From assembly GCA_024196135.1 (NCBI GenBank), contig JAMQCK010000002.1:62001-126000 (forward strand): DNA of 64,000 nucleotides. Direction: 5' to 3'. Source of the DNA: Pleurotus ostreatus/Saccharomyces cerevisiae fusant (taxonomy: Eukaryota; Opisthokonta). Under the pieces are notes generated by a model, which searched no databases, was not told the origin of the DNA, and was given only the letters and a program-made list of their open reading frames with translations. Positions 23,701 to 34,434 of this stretch are shown one piece after another; the first letter of the stretch is position 1, and every line of letters begins with the position of its first letter. A program made the translations under genes and the position numbers.

Positions 23701-25722
23701 TCGGCGGGGGAGGCGCAGTTGACTTCAAAGGAGGAGGCAGGGTCGACTTCGCAGGAGGATGCGGGGTCGACTTGGCGGGCGGTCGCGAGGTCACCTTTGG
23801 CGGCAAAGGCAGAGGTTCGTCGGACTCGTCCATGAGCGGCGATGTGGGCTCTATCACGATCGCGCCGTCGACGGTAGAGCTGTTCCAAACTGGACTTGGT
23901 GTCGGTGCCACTTTCCACGTATGAAAGTGAAGCCGCATACCTTCTTCGACCATCTGGACTTTGCTCTGGGTAAGGAATGTTAGTGTGAACAAGATAATGG
24001 ACGCTGACTAGACGTACCTGCGTAGATGGAACGGGCTCATCGGTAACCTTGTCAAACTCGACGACGACTGTAGCAGTCGACATCCGCTTGTCGCCAGCAA
24101 GAACTTTGTTCCCCTGCACCCGTTCAGTGCGCGCTTTAGACCTAACAACCAATCCCCGACTCACCAGACCACGGGCTTTCAGCGCCTTCTTGAACCTATC
24201 CACGTCCCTCGCCTTGATCCTGAATTTGAGGTCGAACCTGCTGCCCGCTTTCTCCGTCGAGTAAGGTTCCTTGCCGAGAAACGGTGGCGTTTGCAAAGCC
24301 ACGCGGACGCTGTTTGCGTTGTCCTTGGTCGCCGTGATGCGGATGTCGACAACCGTTCGATAGGCTGCGCGGAGGTGGTCGAAAGCGTCATCCTGCAGCG
24401 CATTCAGCTGGTCATCTGCAAGCACGAAATCCGAGATATACCTGTTCGACGTTCGCGTAGAACCCTTTGTCGTCGACATACAACTTGCCATGGTCCAGCT
24501 GCTCCGTCGCTTCGCCGACGAGAAAGCCAGAGACGTCGAACGGCTGAGGGCTGCAGTGCTGCGTGAGAACACGTTGCGGAGATTCAAGGGAAGGCTTACT
24601 AGGTCAGGCTGCCCTCAGCAAGAGTAGCCATGATATGCGGCGAAGTCTCGCTCCAATCCGCCGAACGCATATTCGCCAGTATGTTGATGGCCTCGTTGTG
24701 GCAGCGGAAGAGAGCGGGGTCGAAGACGTCCTCGATGTACTTCTGGCGTGTCTGTCCACCCTGGTCCTTTGACGATGGGAGGGCCGTGGCGAAGACTTCG
24801 AGAAGGTGCTCGATGACCACGAATTCTGCGCAAGTCAGTCTCGAGACTGCCGGTCCTAATCAATAACGACCCACCCTTCGTCTGCGCCAGCATCCAGCCC
24901 ATGCGTTTCCTGCTGACAATCAGGTCCAAACCAGTGAGTGAATCTAACAACGTACGGTCCCAGGAATTCAGACGTGCGTAGCAGGCGCCTGTTGTCTGAA
25001 TGCCTGATTGCCGCGTCGCTCATAAGCATATATACCTACAAGAGCGCATAATCAGCTTCAGAATAGACGCATATATCGCCTCTTTGATGCTCACCGTGGA
25101 CAGCAAACTAGGTCCTGCAGAAACGATGTCGTCCTTCTCCCTTGGGAAGTACAAGCGACAAAGTGTAGAGTACAATTGATCACCAATGGCAGCCTTGATC
25201 TCTGTGAGGAGGTGAGTTCATCTATTGGGCTCAAAGCACGCGCGATATTCACCTTCTGTCTTCTTGGTGCTGTTCTCCAAAAAATCCTGGGTACTTATGA
25301 GCCGTGTAACCTCAAATGCAGCACCGGGAGCACGTACGATGACACCATTCAATAACGAGTCCAGAACCGGCTCCCAAGAGTCCCTCAGGTCGTCCTTCCC
25401 TGGTCCGGTGAACGCCCCGATCTTCTTGTCGCTGATGTAGACGAGCACCGCGCGGCAGTACTCGAGCATTGCTTCCGTATGGTCTGCATACAGTGGGAGT
25501 AGAGGCGCACGTGTATGCTCTGAGAGCTTCCGGAGAGATGCATCGCTGGGGCTCGACAGGTCCTGCAGGGTTTCTTAGCACTCGTTATGGGGTCCCGTTG
25601 GAACTCACCAGCAGCGGCAGGGAAGCCTGCAAGCTCTCGACGCCTGCCAGGATGTCCTTCTTTCTCTGCCTCTTCGTGGCCTTCTGCAGCGCAGATACCG
25701 CAGCTCTGATATTGCCCGACAT
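20770..25722 (-). CDS. Large chromatin-type protein, candidate meiotic chromosome-axis core (Red1/SYCP2-like)
   Basis: Seventeen exons: 25722-25609, 25562-25253, 25201-25095, 25035-24956, 24912-24875, 24825-24600, 24550-24442, 24407-24165, 24113-24018, 23965-23362, 23326-22638, 22585-22538, 22487-22254, 22197-21387, 21340-21216, 21167-21031 and 20980-20770. They give 1393 residues, all in phase. Residues 1 to about 290 form an all-helical, armadillo-like region (RAAVSALQKATKRQRKKDIL, EFVVIEHLLEVFATALP). Then comes a beta-rich block (LDHGKLYVDDKGFYANVEQ, NSVRVALQTPPF, FDLKFRIKARDVDRFKKAL). A long disordered Lys/Pro/Ser-rich middle contains repeated PPPxKS units and an acidic SUMO-interaction-like VHIDLTTDS. 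A short helical, coiled-coil-like C-terminus follows. That order is the known plan of meiotic axis cores. Function is inference; presence of the gene is well supported. Confidence 0.75.
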
Positions 25723-25937
25723 ATCGACCGGTAGGCGGAACAACGCTGGACGTTGTTGACGAGTTGCGTCTGCGCCGCATCTGGGCCGCGATCATTGACG
25801 CGTTTGGTCACGGGGTCGAGCAGCGGATTGACGCGTTGTTTGTTTGTTGATATTGCACATTGCTCTCTTCCCGCACTTCCATCCCGTCGGCCTCGCGAAA
25901 TCCCCTCCTTCAAGCTCAACATTCCCTCAAGACCCCC
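25723..25937. promoter_or_regulatory. Compact divergent promoter
   Basis: 215 bp between the axis-like gene (-) and the unknown gene at 25938 (+). The two genes must share or interleave their upstream elements. No TATA box is clear. Confidence 0.4.
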
Positions 25938-27111
25938 ATGCCTTCGTCAAGACTCGGTATCTCTCGCCCGGCCTCCTTGCTACCGGCGAACCTGCGCTTC
26001 CTTCGTCGTGTCCCGCCCGCCTTTACCTCTTCGGCGCTGGAAGACCCCGTGCAAACGGTGTTCTTGGATGGTAAGATTTGCGATGTCCGCCATCGGATGG
26101 ACGCTCAACGCTCTTGCAGCTCTTCAAGTCTATCCTCCTTCCAGCAAAGTCCATCAGCATGAACCAACCTTCGGCAACTGCCCGCCCAGTCGCTGCCGCC
26201 TCATTGCTGCGTACATCCAACGCAAAATCGGTGTGATCATGCCTTTGAGGCAGGTCATGCAGTGCGTGTACGAGCTTGAATCGCGTACGACCATCAGCAA
26301 ATGTATGTCATCCCTTGCATGGTCCTGGGCTGTCCCCTCATCTTGACCTATTGCAGTACTGCACTCCTCTGAACAGGAGGTCACACTCGCTATCAGCAGT
26401 CCTACTGTCGCCACCACAGATCTGCCGTCTACGCTCCCATCCCCTTCCGAAGTCGAAGTACCTGTCAAGACTCAGCAGGAGGACGTACTTGAGGCGTTGC
26501 CCTCGATTGCTAGCGGGAAGCTCTCCCACGCAAGCGCTGGTTCTATGTCTCAGCGGCGCCAGGCCCTCAACATACCGACTCTTCACCGCCGGCTCTCGCT
26601 TGCTCGCTACCGCTCGTCCAACTTGCTCTCCGAAGACTTCCTCACGCCCATCACACCTGCCGAGCAAGTGCTACATACGCCTCTCGACCCTCCCGAGCTA
26701 CTGCCCGTGAAAGCGGCGGCGGCCAAGAGCAAGGGCTTTGCCACGCCCACAAGCACCTCGCCCGGTAACGCATCCCCGCCTTCGCCACTCCACTCGCGCG
26801 CGCCGCGTTCTAGCTTGGATCGCTTCCTCTGCTCGCCAACACTCCCGAGCCCGGACTCCCTCAGTCCGCTGGTCCAGAGCTTTGGAAGGCGCCTTGCTCT
26901 CGCACCGCCTACTCGTCTGCCGCGTCGCCTCTCGTACTCGCGTGGTGGGATGCTGGACACTCCCAAGTCTCCGGGAGACACGCCTTACTTCAGGAACCTC
27001 ACTCCTCGGGAACCTCTCGCGTCACCTCTATGTATCCAAGGCTCCGTCTCTGACCGCGCGGCTACAGAATTCTTCTCGTCCGGCCACGCTTCTCACATTC
27101 GTTGTTTCTGA
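25938..27111 (+). CDS. Unrecognised Ser/Pro-rich protein
   Basis: Three exons, 25938-26070, 26120-26302 and 26357-27111, give 356 residues in phase. A short ordered region near residues 70-105 (CRLIAAYIQRKIGVIMPLRQ, then VMQCVYELESRTTISK) looks helical. The remainder is Ser/Pro/Leu-rich with many SP and TP sites (SPTLPSPDSLSPLVQSFGRR, TPKSPGDTPYFRNLTPREP), as in substrates of cyclin-dependent or MAP kinases. No signal peptide or membrane segment is seen after the basic N-terminus. It is divergent from the axis-like gene. Family unknown. Confidence 0.65.
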
Positions 27112-27639
27112 AGAGGACTACGATCTCTGATAGATCACTGTTCGCGTCACCTTATCCTGCGCTTCGAACAAACTTAAACTGCCCTGCTCTTATATCACGC
27201 TCTTTTTGGACAACGCTCCTTGCTCCGCGTCTCGTTGCGATATATAGCTTCCTGCCTCGTAAGTATAATATGTACAAGTGCGTAGGTCCTGTGTGACCTA
27301 CCTGCTCGACCGTGTATCACCACCTGTACCTTAGTGTAGTGCCTTCGGTTCACTGTATAATCCACTGTCTTTGCATGCGACCCATCTCCTCTGCTCAGGC
27401 AAGGTATAACTTTGGGTTTACGAAGCAATAGAGTAAATACATGTCTTTGCAGAGCTCGATGTGGTGCGAGCAGAGGCATGTCTGTACCGGGCCGGCTTCC
27501 CGGTTGCGCACAATAGCCGACTGAACGAGTGATTTCCTTGTCTCCATCTCTCAGGGAACGTTGCCTCTAGCTTCGGGGGTTGTTGGAGGCCTCAACAATA
27601 GCTACGGTACTAGATTTCATCAAGGATCAGACCACAAAG
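27112..27639. other. Intergenic, 3' region of unknown gene and bestrophin promoter
   Basis: 528 bp, AT-richer than its neighbours, with only short frames. No motif recognised. Confidence 0.5.
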
Positions 27640-29391
27640 ATGCCGGCGAAGGGGAGCCTCCCCACATTCATCACTGTAGGCTTCCCCACTGTCGTCACTG
27701 AAGGACATTACTTATCCCCTCGCAGCCAGCCTGGGTGCGACGAAAGCATCTGCGCAAGGCAAGTCGTCCGCAACAACAACAATGCACGCCTTGCTTACCT
27801 CCTCTGCAGTTCTCGTGGCTGCCAGATGTCCTCCGCGTCAAAGGAAGCGTGCGTCGTTCGCAGCGCACTCGCCACCGAGTTTGACGAGGACTTCGCAGAT
27901 CATCAGGCATATCGTCGGTCCAGTGCTGACCGTCACGATCTGGGCTTCCATCATCGCGTTCCTGCAGTCTCGGGGACATCCCGTGGAGTTGACGAACTCG
28001 GTCGTTCCCCTCCTCTCTGTGGTTGTCGGTCTCATCCTGGTCTTCCGGTGCGTGCCCCACATAATTGTCATGTAATTCTACTCACTTTCTCATCAGCAAC
28101 GGGTTTGTCTACTCATCCTCTCCTGCAAGCCCTGACCGTCCTCTGACGCACTCCCAGCACGTCATACGACCGCTACTGGGAAGGCCGCAAGTGCTTCGCC
28201 ACCCTAACCTCCAACACCCGCAATCTCGCCCGCCTCATCTGGGTCCAAGTCGCCCCGCCCCCCACTGACGACGAGCCCCCATACACCAAGGGCAAGACCC
28301 CCATAGCCAAAATCTCCCCCAGGCAACTCCATCGCCGCAAAGAAGACGCCCTCCGGCTCTGCCTCTCCTTCGCCTATGCCACCAAGCACTACCTGCGCGG
28401 CGAGGACGGCCTGAACTACCCCGACCTACGCGCAAACCTCCCGCAGACCTTCATCCGGCTGGCGGAGGCGGGCTTCAACCCCAAGGCCATGTCGTTGGTG
28501 AACGGCTCGTACGCGGCGACGAGGAATAACTCGAGCGAGAGGGTCGATTTGGCGGCGAGCGATATCACGATTTCGAGGGGGGACGCGACGAAGCGAATCA
28601 AGGTGAAGCGGAGCAAGGATAAGATGCCTCAGGCAACTACGCCTCTGCTGGCGGACTCGCAGTATACGAGCGTGGACTTTTGCAAGGAGACCTCGCTGCC
28701 TTTGCCTCTTGGGTATGAGGTGTTTTGCTTGTGTGTTCAATTAATTCATTTTGATTTGTCTGTTCTCATACAGAATCGCCCATGAGATCACTCGCTTCCT
28801 ATTCGTCTGCAGAAGAGATGGCTATCTCGAGACAGTCGGCCCTGCAGGAGTGAACGCTATGAACGGTATAGTCACCAGCATGATCGACCAGCTTACTGCG
28901 ATGGAGCGTGTCGCGAATACGCCTATACCCTCATCTTGTAAGTTCGACTGCCCAGCTAGGCTATTTACCCTCACTGACAACGTTTCAGACGGCATTCACC
29001 TCAAGCAATGTGTCACGCTATACCTCTTCGCGCTTCCGATGACTCTAGTCAGCACGCTGGGCTGGTCGGTCGTACCTATCGTGACGATTGTCGCCTTCAC
29101 CCTCATGGGTATTGAGGGCATTGCGGACCAGATTGAGATGCCCTTTGGTAGGATCACTTCGTCCTGTTGCTTCAAGTTGCCGCTAATATCACCCCCCCCC
29201 CAACAAGGTACTGAGACGAGCGATTTGCCACTGGATAGGTATTGTGAGGACCTGAAGGAGGAAATTCAGTAAGTTTTTGATGTGTATCGTCGCTGTATTT
29301 TAGCTTACCTGTGCCCAGCTTCATGATCATGAGCCTTCCCGAGGGCGGGGAAGGGATGTACGGTTACGACGACGGTGAGGGCGATGACTAA
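27640..29391 (+). CDS. Bestrophin-like (UPF0187/RFP-TM) chloride channel family protein
   Basis: Ten exons: 27640-27675, 27726-27758, 27810-27848, 27899-28047, 28097-28102, 28158-28732, 28774-28937, 28989-29157, 29208-29268 and 29319-29391. They give 434 residues. The family signature is clear: FSWLPDVLRVKGS, GPVLTVT with a first membrane helix, ELTNSVVPLLSVVVGLILVF, then NGTSYDRYWEGRK, which depends on a 6-nt exon (28097-28102) supplying the Asn-Gly. Late membrane helices (LYLFALPMTLVSTLGW, VPIVTIVAFTLMGIEGIADQ) precede the acidic C-terminus. Fungal members are predicted anion channels of plasma or organelle membranes. Intron 2 starts with GC in the context CAAG|GCAAGT, the usual GC-AG consensus. 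Intron 8 ends in AAG after a run of ten C. Confidence 0.9.
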
Positions 29392-29597
29392 GGAATCTGT
29401 CTGGCCTGCATGGCTTTCTCGTCGCATCTCACTTATGGACTGCGTATGTGCCACATTTATGTACTCTTGCATATCTTGTCATGACTTTACGACGAATTGG
29501 ATCGAGAGAATCTGGGGTAAAGCAATCGCCCGATCGGCGATTTGTGGCACAAAGGGATGTCCGGAAAAGGAAACTACAAACTTCTTCCGCGACCGCC

Positions 29598-31277
29598 ATG
29601 ATCACACCGCGATTTTCATGCGATCAAACCGACGAGCATGTCATCGTGAAGGTGTACTGCCCGGCCATACGTGTCAGTCAAATATCCTCCTTTCTCGACC
29701 TGTCTCACAATTGACAGCATACAGGCTTCCGACGTCGACATTCATGTCGATGACACCCTGCTCACAATTCACATCAACCCCTACTTCTTGCGTCTGAACT
29801 TCCCCCATCCTGTATCTGAGGAAGATGGATCTGCTGCAAGATATGATGCGGGCCCTGGCTTTCTCTACGTCACTCTCAACAAGCAAGTGAAAGGCCAGGA
29901 ATTCAAGGACCTCGATCTGCTCTCGAAACTGCTCGCGCCGCGTCCGACTCAGGCGCAAACACCTGCCATCGAGGTCATATCCTCGCAAGAGGCGGATACA
30001 GCCCGTGCGGATGACGACGTGGACCGCTTGTCAGCTCAGGCAGAGCGTCTGACGCTGGAGCAAGACGAGTTCCTCCAAGGTTCGTTCTGATAGCAATGCT
30101 GCTTCTGTGACGCGGTTGCGACGCTAACCTGTTTATAGCGGAGGAGAATGAATGGCAGTACCCGCAGACGGTACCGGAGCCTCTTGACAGCCTAAATATC
30201 AAGCCGGAGAAACCCTACGGCTTCCTCAATATGTACTCCGGGTACTTGACGCATGTCGCGCTGACCGAGAACGAGGTCAACGAATTGGGTGCTGATGCGG
30301 AGACGATGACACCGCAGATGCGGCGGGAGAGGCGTATAGCCCACGAGAATGAGAAGTGGGACGAAGAGCACTATATGTGGGCGCCTTACACTTCCCTTGT
30401 CCGCATGACTGACTACTGACCTACTTATAGGGCTGACTACGCCGACGACGAGTACATTCAGGAGCTTCTGCAGTGGCGACCTCCGTACACATCGGAGACG
30501 GTAGACGAGTTCACAGAGGATGAGAAGCTGATGATGCTTCGCCTCCCCCGAAAAGAATGTTCGAGCGCCTGTTATTCTGTTCATGCTGTGAGACTCATCT
30601 CGCTTCTAGATTTAGCGACACAGCAGGAGACGGACCAGCTGTATGCGACGCTGATAACCATTCTATTCGCATACGCGTACGAAGCCCGCACCACACAAAT
30701 GGAGCCTACACCGGAGAGCGCTTGGACGTTGTGTAGCCTCACGCCGGCCTTTTCTGCGCTTGACCCGCCGCCATACGCTCCTGGACCCCCTTTGTCCTCC
30801 GAGAACCTCGCCACAGCTCTCGTGCCATCTTACCGACGTACCCTCAGCTTCCCGCTCTATCGCTCCTTCGCGCTCGCCGAAGCTTGCCGCGCGGACGTCG
30901 CCTCGCTGCTTGCATGCGGTAAACGCACCGTCCTGCGCTCGCTACTGGCCACGAAGAGCATCCTCGACCGTCACGAGGTTTATTACCTTTACAGCAAACT
31001 CTGGCTCGATGACTTTTGCGTATGGGTTCAAGGTTACGCAAGGTATGCCTTCCCTATTGGCTTTCAACGGTCCAAACCCAATCTAAACCCCGTGGGTAGC
31101 GATGATACTCTGCTGGACCTCGGGACCCGCCTTGGCACCCTCAAGGTCCGCAAAGACGATCTGGGGTGGGATTTGGAAGCACTGGAAGGAGCCGCGCGGG
31201 CTGCTTTGAACGGGGAAGCGGCGTCGGATAGCGACGACGAGTCGGAGGACGATGCGAATGGCCCGACCCAGCTGTAG
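29598..31277 (+). CDS. SHQ1: H/ACA snoRNP assembly chaperone Shq1
   Basis: Six exons, 29598-29672, 29725-30079, 30139-30376, 30431-30558, 30610-31042 and 31100-31277, give 468 residues. The N-terminus is a CS (p23-like) domain of about 95 residues (MITPRFSCDQTDEHVIVKVY, with FLYVTLNK). The Shq1 domain starts near YGFLNMYSGYLTHV and includes DEEHYMADYADDEY, the helical segment YATLITILFAYAYEARTT and RRTLSFPLYRSFALAEAC. Shq1 binds the pseudouridine synthase Cbf5/dyskerin before its assembly into box H/ACA particles. The C-terminus is very acidic (SDSDDESEDD). It starts 206 bp after the bestrophin stop on the same strand. Confidence 0.93.
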
Positions 31278-32277
31278 GTGCTTCCCAAGACCTTCCACAT
31301 GCAGCACCTACACCGAAGGACTACTGGATCCGGCATAGTCCGCCTCACGGTGCCCGCATCGATGAGATGCCTGCACGAATGCAGAGTCGTGCCCCCTATG
31401 CGGGAGGCCGCGCGCGCTTCGGACTCTTCGAACGATGCCCGAATGTGCCAATACCTACGCCGCGGGCGGGCCATATATCTGGTACGTGGAGGCGCGACAT
31501 CGATTGCACACCAGTTCCAGCATTCCTCCGCTGTATTGTGAACTGCTGTCGAGATGTCGTCGATACCAGATAACCAATGGCAACAGTGAATGACCCTTCA
31601 TATGCATCTTGGGTTTCAATTATTGAACAGCATCATCAGTAGATCATCGCCGACGCGCGTAAGCCTGCGTTATTGCCGTATATTGATGAGCCTAAGCTCG
31701 GCTCACGATGGTCTATTTATCTTGCATACGATAGTCGCGGCAATCCGCGCTGCACTACAAACTTGTGCGCTTGTGTCGCACTTCAATTACGGCCGCTCGA
31801 GGGAGTTGACACGCTTGGCCGCGGAGCCTCATCACGTCCGACTTCTATTGTCCTCTTCGGGCAACACCTGCCCCTCCGTCGAAGTAGGAGCTTGGAGCCT
31901 GCGCTCCCGCACCTGTCAACCGCCTTGCTATCACAGCACGGGAAAGCATGTGGAAAGCTCAAATCACGACAGGATGAAGCAAGGATGAAGGAAATAGTGA
32001 TGCTTGAATTGTATATAGGTGACGAGAAGAGCTAGAGCCTCGACGGCGTCCATACGTCCTCCAATCTGATGCTATAGAAGTGCTAGACAGACCCACCGGC
32101 GGGCCACCGCCATCCGCACACGCTCCACATGTGCGGGACGGCGCCAAACTCGAGAAGACGACCAAAGACTCAAAGGAACGTCCGTAAGGAGAGCGCGAAG
32201 ATCGGAACGGGGACGCTGTACTGTAGGACGAGAATGCACGTAGGCGCTACACGTGATGCGGGACCGGCGCTTGTCCG
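31278..32277. other. Intergenic, convergent 3' ends
   Basis: 1.0 kb between the stops of SHQ1 (+) and the SLC35F6-like gene (-). A short + frame to 31573 has protein-like composition (PTPKDYWIRHSPPHGARI) but no convincing start or splice link. No repeat or RNA gene recognised. Confidence 0.4.
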
Positions 32278-34189
32278 TTAGTCCTCGTGGCGAGCAGCAG
32301 GCCGCGACGTCGAGCGCGCGCGGTGCGCCTCTGGAACGACATCGAATCCGCTCTGCCCGAGATCCGCAGGAAGCGCGGCGGTCTCGTCCAGAAGGTCTTC
32401 CACCTCCTCCGGGTCGACCTCTCCCTCCGCTGTGCGCGGCCCGGGCAGGCAGGGTGGCGTGCTCACGAGGTCGTTGAAGAGGAACTGCCGAGGCGGACGA
32501 GTCAATATGCAACTCAAACGGAAGTGATGGAACAGACGTACAGTGCCATATCTGGAAAAAGTCGATGGTGTAAGTAAATTGAAGACGTCCTTCTGTGGGT
32601 ACGTACACAAGCAGGCCAAAGCCGACGATCTGGAGGAGAGATATCGGGAATAGAAGCTTCTCCCAGCCCAGGCCTAGACTGACGATCCATATGGCGAGCG
32701 TCCTGCACGTATCGGTCAATGAACGCGCCGTTGCGCTTACATGGCGTGTAACAGAAAGGCCGAAGAAGTTGAAAAAGGCGATACTGCATGCGACGACCAC
32801 GCCAGACCAGAGGACGCTAGGCGTATCGATCATCTGGTGCCATCCTCGGGGCAAATCGAAGAAAGTAGACTTGGCCGAAACTGCAGGAATCGCCAGTATG
32901 GGAATGAATGCGATGACCGTGATGGCACCGAACAAGCCCTCAAAGCCTACGGCCGTGAGGGGTGCAACAGAGTAGCGGGCTGGTGGCCATTAGCCCAGGT
33001 CCACACTCAACTGTCATAGACCCACCCATGATGCTCTCTAGTGAATGACTCAGTGAACAACGGCAAAAAGCATATACAGTGGAACCGAACCTTCAACGAC
33101 AAACTGACTCGCGGTACTGGCAGTAGAGTTAAGAGGGTGCACTTGACGTTCGCGGGAGCTACTCACAAGATTTGGGCGAATAGGATGAAGAAGACGCCTG
33201 CAAATAATGAGGCTGGATCCCATCATCGCGTCAGCCATTGCCACATACCAATCAAGACCGAGGTAGGCTCTGGCTTGCCACCATTCTCCGATGCCTTGCT
33301 GTCGTCAACAAGGAAACGCGCCAGATACGATACGGCTTCAGCGCCAGGAACTTCTTGCAGCGTGTCTTTGACAAGAGAACCACTCCAGCCGACAAGAGTG
33401 ATCCCCGTCATTACGATGATCAACGAAACCCATCTGTGAGCACACAAGTCAGATGCCCGGAGCGCTGGCACAAGCAGAAGTAACTCAACTGGTAGAGCCA
33501 AAGCCTTCTCCGAAGGAAAATCACGCTGAAGACGCCCACAAAGAGCACGAGCGCGCCCCTAGTCATCTGATATATGGACACGGGGGTGTAGAGAAGGCCG
33601 ACATTCATGAGCTGGGTTCGGTAGGTTAAGCACCGCATGCATGAGTGAGTTATGAAGCGAGAAAAGCTCACAGTAGTGCCCGTAAGGTCACAAGCAGCCG
33701 GGATCCAGAGTAGAAGAACCTTCCAGCCGGTCAAGGGTTGCGCCACAGGCTTGGTCGGGACGGAGTCTTGCTCGGTGTCGGGCTCAAGGCGGACGGGTTG
33801 GGAGCGGCGCTTCTCTCTGGCCCACGAGACGAGAATGGGAATGAAACCTGAGGATGCGCTCGACCATTGTGGTGAAGGCTTGATTGATGGCATACGCACA
33901 TAGCATTTCCCCGACTAAATCGCTTCGAGTGAGACTAAGAACGTGTGCGGTTCATGATAACGCACCAAACATCTGAAGCGTCTGCCAGACGGGCTGCTCG
34001 TACAGAACATGGTTGCGTGCGTCTGGGTCGTCGCAGTTCTCCACGCACTGCATATCTTGATACTTGCTCCATAGTGAGTTGCAAGCACCCTAGCGTTATC
34101 TTAGCGACATGGCACAACGTAGAGCAGCAAAGGCGTACGGTCAGGATCATTCCTCCGAGAAGGAACGGGATGAATAGAGAGGACGGCAT
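32278..34189 (-). CDS. SLC35F6-like drug/metabolite-family transporter
   Basis: Twelve exons: 34189-34139, 34089-33966, 33914-33900, 33847-33672, 33611-33490, 33433-33249, 33197-33167, 33116-33091, 33037-33026, 32979-32607, 32551-32542 and 32484-32278. They give 443 residues in phase. It begins with a membrane helix (LFIPFLLGGMILT), followed by the signature ACNSLWSKYQDMQCVENC. FVGEMLCFIPILVSW-like, LLYTPVSIYQMTRGALVLFV, SLIIVMTGITLVGW and SVTRHVSATARSLTDTCRTL follow, as in SLC35F6 (C2orf18) and other nucleotide-sugar-transporter relatives. The protein has about ten membrane helices, probably in the Golgi or another endomembrane. The C-terminal 60 residues are acidic and cytosolic. Exons of 15, 12 and 10 nt are notable. 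The substrate is unknown. Confidence 0.9.
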
Positions 34190-34434
34190 AGCGATAACCG
34201 TCGGGGTGGACGCCAGAGACAAGGAGCGGCGCTGGCGGCTGGACGCCACGCGAGGCCGGAAACGGAAGCTGTTTCGGTTTACGCAGATAAACCCAAAAGA
34301 GGCAAAAAGACCCCTTCTCCGGAGAACCTCCGGCTTCCGACATTTGCTGCCGATGACACCGATCGAGAAGCTCGTTTCCGGGGCTAAATGTGGTCCTTCG
34401 CGAAGGCCGCCACTGATTTTTAAGGCGACGGCGA
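34190..34434. promoter_or_regulatory. Divergent promoter, SLC35F6-like / arrestin-like genes
   Basis: 245 bp between divergent starts. No clear core element was recognised; assignment is from gene arrangement. Confidence 0.35.

Noticed and set aside
25311..25337. A 27-nt GTACGT...GAG segment in the axis-like gene that could be an intron
   Set aside because: Too short, and the uninterrupted frame (GVIVRAPGAAFEVTRL) reads well as protein.
31317..31573. A + frame after SHQ1 with protein-like sequence (YWIRHSPPHGARIDEM)
   Set aside because: No good start codon and no in-phase splice link to SHQ1; the only candidate intron would be 31 nt. Left as unresolved.
32710..32752. GTAAGC...GCAG segment inside exon 10 of the SLC35F6-like gene
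   Set aside because: The sequence read through it (SVTRHVSATARSLTDTCRTL) matches the transporter family, so it is coding.
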